DNA of 15,647 nt from assembly GCA_026417815.1 (NCBI GenBank), contig JAOACN010000420.1, forward strand, positions 1 to 15,647. Reading direction: 5' to 3'. The position numbers were made by a program, and so were the translations under genes. The DNA comes from Chloroflexaceae bacterium. Lineage in GTDB: Bacteria > Chloroflexota > Chloroflexia > Chloroflexales > Chloroflexaceae. The notes below the pieces were generated by a model, which made no database searches, was not told the origin of the DNA, and saw only the letters and a list, made by a program, of their open reading frames with translations. This document shows positions 12,594-15,647 of this stretch, piece by piece (the stretch's first letter is position 1; each line of letters starts with the position of its first letter).

Positions 12594-13193
12594 TCACTCC
12601 GCGAACGTGCACGTCCACCGGCCCTTCAGTCTGCTCGTCTCGAAGGTTCCTGACTTGCCATCGGCCGCTACGACGACCGTTCCCTCCCCGGCAAACATTT
12701 GCGGATCATCGGATCGCCCAAGGCCAATTTCGAACGATGCCGGCGTCGGCTGGTTCACGGCGACCCCTCCGCTGACCGAGAGGCTGAACGTGGCAACCGG
12801 CGTCGGTGGATCCTGGCCGGGCGGCGCAGTGAAGGAGACAACGAAAGGGTCCGCCGATGGACTGAATGAGCACATGGCAAATCCGGCGATTGAGACGATG
12901 TTCAGGCTCTTGAGCGTCGTGACCCCGGCCATCTCCGGCGGCGCCTCGATCACGACTTCCATATCGATCAGTGAACCGGGCTGGGGAGCAGGTGTTGAGT
13001 CACTGGCGACCGGCGCCTGAGTGGGCGCACTCGTGGCGGTGATCGGCGCCGGGGTGGGCGCGGGCGTGTCAGCCGGCGGCGCCGTGGCAGGAGCGGCAGT
13101 GGGGACGCCGGTGGTTGTGTTGCCCGATGCACAGGCGGACAGGATAAACAGGACCGCCAGCAAAAACAGCACGGGATGGACGATGCGTTGCAT
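12594..13193 (-). CDS. Lipoprotein with Thr/Ala/Pro linker, function unknown
   Basis: The protein has 199 residues from the ATG at 13193, chosen because it starts a clean signal peptide; a start at 13229 would add a basic leader. The hydrophobic segment LFLLAVLFILSAC ends in a lipobox with Cys21. Residues about 25-72 are a low-complexity Pro/Ala/Thr linker. The remaining domain (about 75-199) is beta-rich: LIDMEVVIEAPPEMAGV, FVVSFTAPPGQDPPTPVATFSLSVSGG, and a final RLKGRWTCTF. The two mature-domain Cys residues (CSFSP, WTCTF) could form a disulfide. It shares its architecture, but not its sequence, with the lipoprotein at 11230-12066. The folded domain is probably exposed at the cell surface; ligand unknown. 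Confidence 0.82.
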   Translation of the reverse strand: MQRIVHPVLFLLAVLFILSACASGNTTTGVPTAAPATAPPADTPAPTPAPITATSAPTQAPVASDSTPAPQPGSLIDMEVVIEAPPEMAGVTTLKSLNIVSIAGFAMCSFSPSADPFVVSFTAPPGQDPPTPVATFSLSVSGGVAVNQPTPASFEIGLGRSDDPQMFAGEGTVVVAADGKSGTFETSRLKGRWTCTFAE

Positions 13194-13723
13194 AAGAGCA
13201 CCTCTGAGACGATACAAACGCGAATACAATACCGACCTGGTCCGCGATCAGAACCAGGCGATCTGCATCGTAGCGAAAGAGCGTCCTCAAAACGTCCTCA
13301 CCTTCAGGGAAGTTGTGCGACGCCTTCGAGGAGCGGCGACGACGACCGAGACATTGCGGCGGGTATGGATTGCGATCAAGCGAAGGGGAGACCATCGCGG
13401 CAGTACCGGCGCAGCCGATCTGCGTCGGGTATGCCGAGAGGAATCGCGAGTGGAGCGAAGCATTATCTGTACGTGTTCACCCTTCTCCAGGGAGCGAGGG
13501 CCTCTTGCCCTCGAATCCCGACGAGGGCGGGACGCCCTCGCTCCCAGGTTTGCGGGGTTACTCCAACTCTGAACACGTACTATTACCTGGCGATGGACTG
13601 CGCTTCGATGTCGCGGGCTGCGGAGAAACCGGGAACGGCGCGGATCTGGAAGAGCAGCGTCACTCCCGCGCCGAGCAACGGTTGATCGGGGCACGCGCGC
13701 GCCAGCAGGTGATAACGGTGTGT
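13194..13723. other. Intergenic region with a family B element
   Basis: This 530-base space upstream of the lipoprotein holds the 111-bp family B element (13471-13581). The AT-richer stretch 13200-13260 probably carries the lipoprotein promoter, but no convincing -35/-10 pair is seen. Open frames here change composition along their length and show no protein signature. Confidence 0.55.
13471..13581 (+). mobile_element. 111-bp palindromic mobile element (family B), copy 2
   Basis: It aligns end to end, without gaps, with 3713-3823. The central inverted repeat is 12 bp perfect (13490-13501 with 13534-13545). The outer ends GTGTTCA and TGAACAC are complementary. At the same offsets as in copy 1, the 9-base flanks ATTATCTGT (13462-13470) and ATTACCTGG (13582-13590) agree at 7 of 9 positions, consistent with an older, diverged target-site duplication. 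Confidence 0.7.
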
Positions 13724-14248
13724 TCATGCCCGTTCGACCAGCGCCGCCACCAGTTCACGACAGAAGGCGGGAATGTCGGCGACCACCCGCCCCCAGACCA
13801 GATTCCTGTCACGAAAGGCCGCTTCGTCAACCCAGGTGGCGCCAGCGTTGATCAGGTCATCTTTGATGCCGGTCGAACCGGTGGCCGGACGGCCGCGAAC
13901 GATCCCTGCCGAGATGGCGATCGATCCGCCGTGGCAGATGATCCCGATCACCCGGCCAGCCGCATCCATCGCGCGCACCAGATCGGTTACCGTCTGATAG
14001 CGGCGCAGTTTATCCGGCGCCCAGCCGCCGGGCAGCACCAGCGCAAAGAGATCATCGGCGCGCAATTCAGCGATGGTGGTCGTCGGCGTGATCTCCAGCC
14101 CATTTTTCCCACGCACCGGGCGCATCTCCAGACCGGCCGCCATCACGTCGGCGCCTTCTTCCTGCAACCGCATCAGCGGCACATAGAACTCCAGGTCTTC
14201 TACACCTTCCGCCAGCAGAATTGCAATGCGCTTCCCCGCCAGTCGCAT
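13724..14248 (-). CDS. DJ-1/PfpI-family protein (class I glutamine amidotransferase-like)
   Basis: The protein has 174 residues; AAGGAGA lies a good distance ahead of the ATG. It has the PfpI fold signature throughout: IAILLAEGVEDLEFYVPLMRLQEEGADV, then ALVLPGGWAPDKLR, then the nucleophile elbow GIICHGG with Cys105 followed by His106. Glu14 and the conserved Glu17 region match the Glu that activates the cysteine in this family. A final PAFCRELVAALVE helix is typical. Members act as intracellular cysteine proteases, glyoxalases or deglycases, so the exact reaction cannot be read from sequence. The normal CHGP/CHGA after the nucleophile is CHGG here. No operon partner is evident: CofC starts 330 bases upstream. 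Confidence 0.92.
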   Translation of the reverse strand: MRLAGKRIAILLAEGVEDLEFYVPLMRLQEEGADVMAAGLEMRPVRGKNGLEITPTTTIAELRADDLFALVLPGGWAPDKLRRYQTVTDLVRAMDAAGRVIGIICHGGSIAISAGIVRGRPATGSTGIKDDLINAGATWVDEAAFRDRNLVWGRVVADIPAFCRELVAALVERA

Positions 14249-14578
14249 GGTGCTGTCTCCTTCCCGTCACGGGCCATTCGTGGGCGGTCAATTGTACCGC
14301 ATTTCGCGGGAAGGGCGACCAGATCGTCGGGGCCAATGCAACGTCTTGGGGGCTCGCCCCGAACTCCACGTGTGTGGCTGGTTCTGGCGGCTACGCTGCC
14401 GGAACCAGCCACACATGACCATACCGGGCGGCTACGCCGCGCCGATCCCCCCGTCGGACGCGGACTCTGCGTCGGCCCTGACCAAACGGTGACCCTGGAT
14501 GACGATGAGTGGCAGGCATTGGCCGTCGCGCATACCAGTCGCAGGCGCCACCGGCCGACTCGGCGAACTCGGGTCGCA
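14249..14578. other. Intergenic region between the PfpI-like and cofC genes, with a hairpin
   Basis: This 330-base space holds one strong hairpin (14371-14415). In the plus strand a short stretch near 14490-14580 reads TLDDDEWQALAVAH..., which could be a gene scrap, but it has no start and runs into cofC antisense. I see no other gene. Confidence 0.5.
14371..14415. repeat. 14-bp perfect inverted repeat (hairpin)
   Basis: TGTGTGGCTGGTTC (14371-14384) and GAACCAGCCACACA (14402-14415) are exact complements. The 17 bases between them contain GGC and GCC that extend the fold. It lies about 165 bases downstream of the cofC stop. There is no T-run, so termination is possible but unsupported. Confidence 0.6.
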
Positions 14579-15202
14579 TCAGCCCTGGAGCGGCAGGGCC
14601 GCCAGTTCTGCGCGGTAGCGCGCCAGGCCGGCGGGGTCATCCACATCGAGGGCCAGGCGCGGCGAGCGGTAGATCCGGGCGACCAGGCCGCGCTCAACGG
14701 CGGCGCGCAGGTGGATCGCGGCGCTGTTGCCGCCGAAGCGGAAGGGCACCTCGGCCCCCGCGCGCAGCGCCAGGGCGTTGGTACCCATGCCCAGGGCGTC
14801 AGGGGCCAGCACCATATCGGCGCCCCTGGCGAGCAACCCGGCCATGGCGGCAACATCCTCAGGACTGACCAGGGGCACATCGGCAGGCACGACGATCAGC
14901 GCCACGGCGCCCGCGGCGCGCGCGGCGCCGCGAGCCTGCTCCAGGGCGGGGTTCAACTCCGCGCGGCTCTCGAGGAGCGGGCGCGCCCCGAGCGCAGCGG
15001 CCCGTTCCAGCACCTCCGCGTCGGGACTGACTACCCACACGGCGGCCAGCGGCGCCGCGTTCAACGCCGCCAGCACCCGTTCCAGCATCTCGAGCGTCAA
15101 CCGTCGTCGCTCTGGAGGCGTCAGGGCGCAGGCCAGCCGCGATTTGGCCTGGTCCAGGGCCTTGACAGGGACGATGGCGTGCAGGTTGTCCATCGGTTTC
15201 AT
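14579..15202 (-). CDS. cofC: 2-phospho-L-lactate (or phosphoenolpyruvate) guanylyltransferase CofC, F420 biosynthesis
   Basis: This 207-residue protein has the CofC/FbiD nucleotidyltransferase motifs: AIVPVKALDQAKSRLA (9-24), PADVPL (106-111, metal/nucleotide site), GMGTNAL (138-144) and FRFGGNSAAIH (154-164). The enzyme joins GTP to 2-phospholactate or phosphoenolpyruvate, making the activated compound that CofD adds to the deazaflavin FO. Which of the two substrates is used cannot be decided by eye. Residue 4 is also Met (15193), and neither start has a strong Shine-Dalgarno. No other F420 synthesis gene is in the window; an F420-type oxidoreductase is about 5 kb away on the same strand. 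Confidence 0.93.
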   Translation of the reverse strand: MKPMDNLHAIVPVKALDQAKSRLACALTPPERRRLTLEMLERVLAALNAAPLAAVWVVSPDAEVLERAAALGARPLLESRAELNPALEQARGAARAAGAVALIVVPADVPLVSPEDVAAMAGLLARGADMVLAPDALGMGTNALALRAGAEVPFRFGGNSAAIHLRAAVERGLVARIYRSPRLALDVDDPAGLARYRAELAALPLQG

Positions 15203-15254
15203 AGAGTTCTTGTCCGGGGTAAACAGCGGGGTTGGTCCTCACCCTCCCCCCGAG

Positions 15255-15289
15255 CCCCTCGCTCTCCACCTATGGTGGAGAGCGAGGGG
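15255..15289. repeat. 16-bp perfect stem hairpin
   Basis: CCCCTCGCTCTCCACC (15255-15270) pairs perfectly with GGTGGAGAGCGAGGGG (15274-15289) around a TAT loop. It lies upstream of cofC, so it is a repeat or regulatory structure rather than its terminator. Confidence 0.7.
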
Positions 15290-15290
15290 G

Positions 15291-15407
15291 CGCCGAGCGT
15301 AGCGAGGCAGGGGAGGATGAGGAGGAACGGCGCCCGGGCCCACAGGGGAACGGTTCGGTGGAGAGAGCAGGAGCGTCGAGCACAGCGAGGCGGGGGCAGG
15401 TGAGGAG
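15291..15407 (+). repeat. Degenerate direct repeat pair, 34 bp units
   Basis: Units at 15291-15324 and 15374-15407 share the pattern CG-CGAGC--AGCGAGGC-GGGG...TGAGGAG with about 27 of 34 positions equal. The family A element inserted at the end of the second unit. Confidence 0.5.
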
Positions 15408-15408
15408 C

Positions 15409-15574
15409 TCTCAGGTGCAGGGTTTTTCGAGCGAGAAGGGGTTTTCGGCATACCAATGAGCTTACGATCCTCACCCCCCTGCCCCCCTGAGCGGGAGAGG
15501 GGGAAATTGGGCGTCCCTCTGCCCCACATGGGGATGCGACGGGAGGATGTGCCGGAAAACCCAACACCTGAGAA
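15409..15574 (+). mobile_element. MITE-like element (family A), copy 2, with 12-bp target-site duplication
   Basis: This 166-base copy has the same ends as 12216-12390: TCTCAGGTGCAGGGTTTTT on the left and AAAACCCAACACCTGAGAA on the right. The exact direct repeat CAGGTGAGGAGC flanks it at 15397-15408 and 15575-15586. It is nine bases shorter than copy 1, chiefly because the left arm of the central hairpin is lost. It carries no open frame of its own. Confidence 0.88.
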
Positions 15575-15628
15575 CAGGTGAGGAGCGGTCTCGCTACCCT
15601 CGGGGTAAGGCTTGATCATCTCCACACC

Positions 15629-15647
15629 CTGTCTCTTATACACATCT
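15629..15647. other. Nextera/Tn5 mosaic-end adapter (artefact)
   Basis: The final 19 bases, CTGTCTCTTATACACATCT, are exactly the reverse complement of the Tn5 mosaic end used in Nextera libraries. This is untrimmed adapter, not genome. It also generates a spurious minus-strand frame starting MYKRQ. Confidence 0.97.

Larger units (their letters stand above)
15203..15647. other. Repeat-rich contig end without genes
   Basis: These 445 bases consist of a long hairpin (15255-15289), two degenerate 34-base direct repeats (15291-15324 and 15374-15407), the second family A element (15409-15574) with its flanks, a short unique tail, and the 19-base adapter. No coding signal is seen. Confidence 0.65.

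Noticed and set aside
14391..14579. 62-codon minus-strand frame downstream of cofC
   Set aside because: No ribosome-binding site, Arg-rich, and it runs through the hairpin at 14371-14415.
13313..15403. 696-codon plus-strand open frame
   Set aside because: It runs antisense through the PfpI-like and cofC genes and across a mobile element; no family motif, and composition changes with each region.
15239..15643. Minus-strand frame starting MYKRQ
   Set aside because: Its start lies in the Nextera adapter and the rest covers repeats; a known kind of artefact protein.

Overview
The window is high-GC bacterial DNA that looks like Chloroflexota, most likely a relative of Chloroflexus/Roseiflexus. 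This is inferred from gene content: lipoproteins with Ala/Thr/Pro-rich linkers, a secreted beta-helix protein ending in an LPLVxR tail, F420 genes, and intergenic spaces packed with GC-rich palindromic repeats. The last 19 bases are exactly a Nextera/Tn5 mosaic end, so the right edge is the end of a draft contig with untrimmed adapter.

Layout. At 1-1888 (+) lie the 3' part of a family-2 glycosyltransferase, a complete dolichyl-phosphate-glucose-synthase-like glycosyltransferase, and a small membrane-anchored protein. At 2104-2526 (-) is a conserved-looking protein of unknown function. A DtxR/MntR-type metal regulator (2931-3677, +) is followed by a LysE-family exporter (3864-4484, +), with a 111-bp palindromic element between them. 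At 4669-5307 (+) is a decayed, 5'-truncated gene for a secreted repeat protein with an in-frame stop codon. Then, all on the minus strand, come a von Willebrand A protein (5331-6656), a biotin-dependent acyl-CoA carboxylase alpha subunit (6845-8830), an F420-dependent LLM-class oxidoreductase (9031-10014), a secreted beta-helix protein (10084-11187) with a lipoprotein upstream (11230-12066), a second lipoprotein (12594-13193), a DJ-1/PfpI protein (13724-14248) and the F420-biosynthesis guanylyltransferase CofC (14579-15202).

How the genes relate. The two glycosyltransferases probably serve cell-surface glycan synthesis. CofC makes the activated precursor of coenzyme F420, which the LLM oxidoreductase would use. 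The regulator probably senses Mn(II) or Fe(II), and the LysE-type exporter is a possible target. The beta-helix protein and the lipoprotein upstream of it look like a surface-protein operon.

The most interesting signal is in the spaces between genes. I find two unrelated families of short non-coding mobile elements, each present twice. One is about 166-175 bp, with about 18-bp terminal inverted repeats and exact 12-bp flanking direct repeats at both copies. The other is 111 bp, with flanking 9-bp direct repeats (exact at one copy, 7/9 at the other). A third hairpin family of about 72 bp also occurs twice, once abutting the truncation point of the pseudogene.
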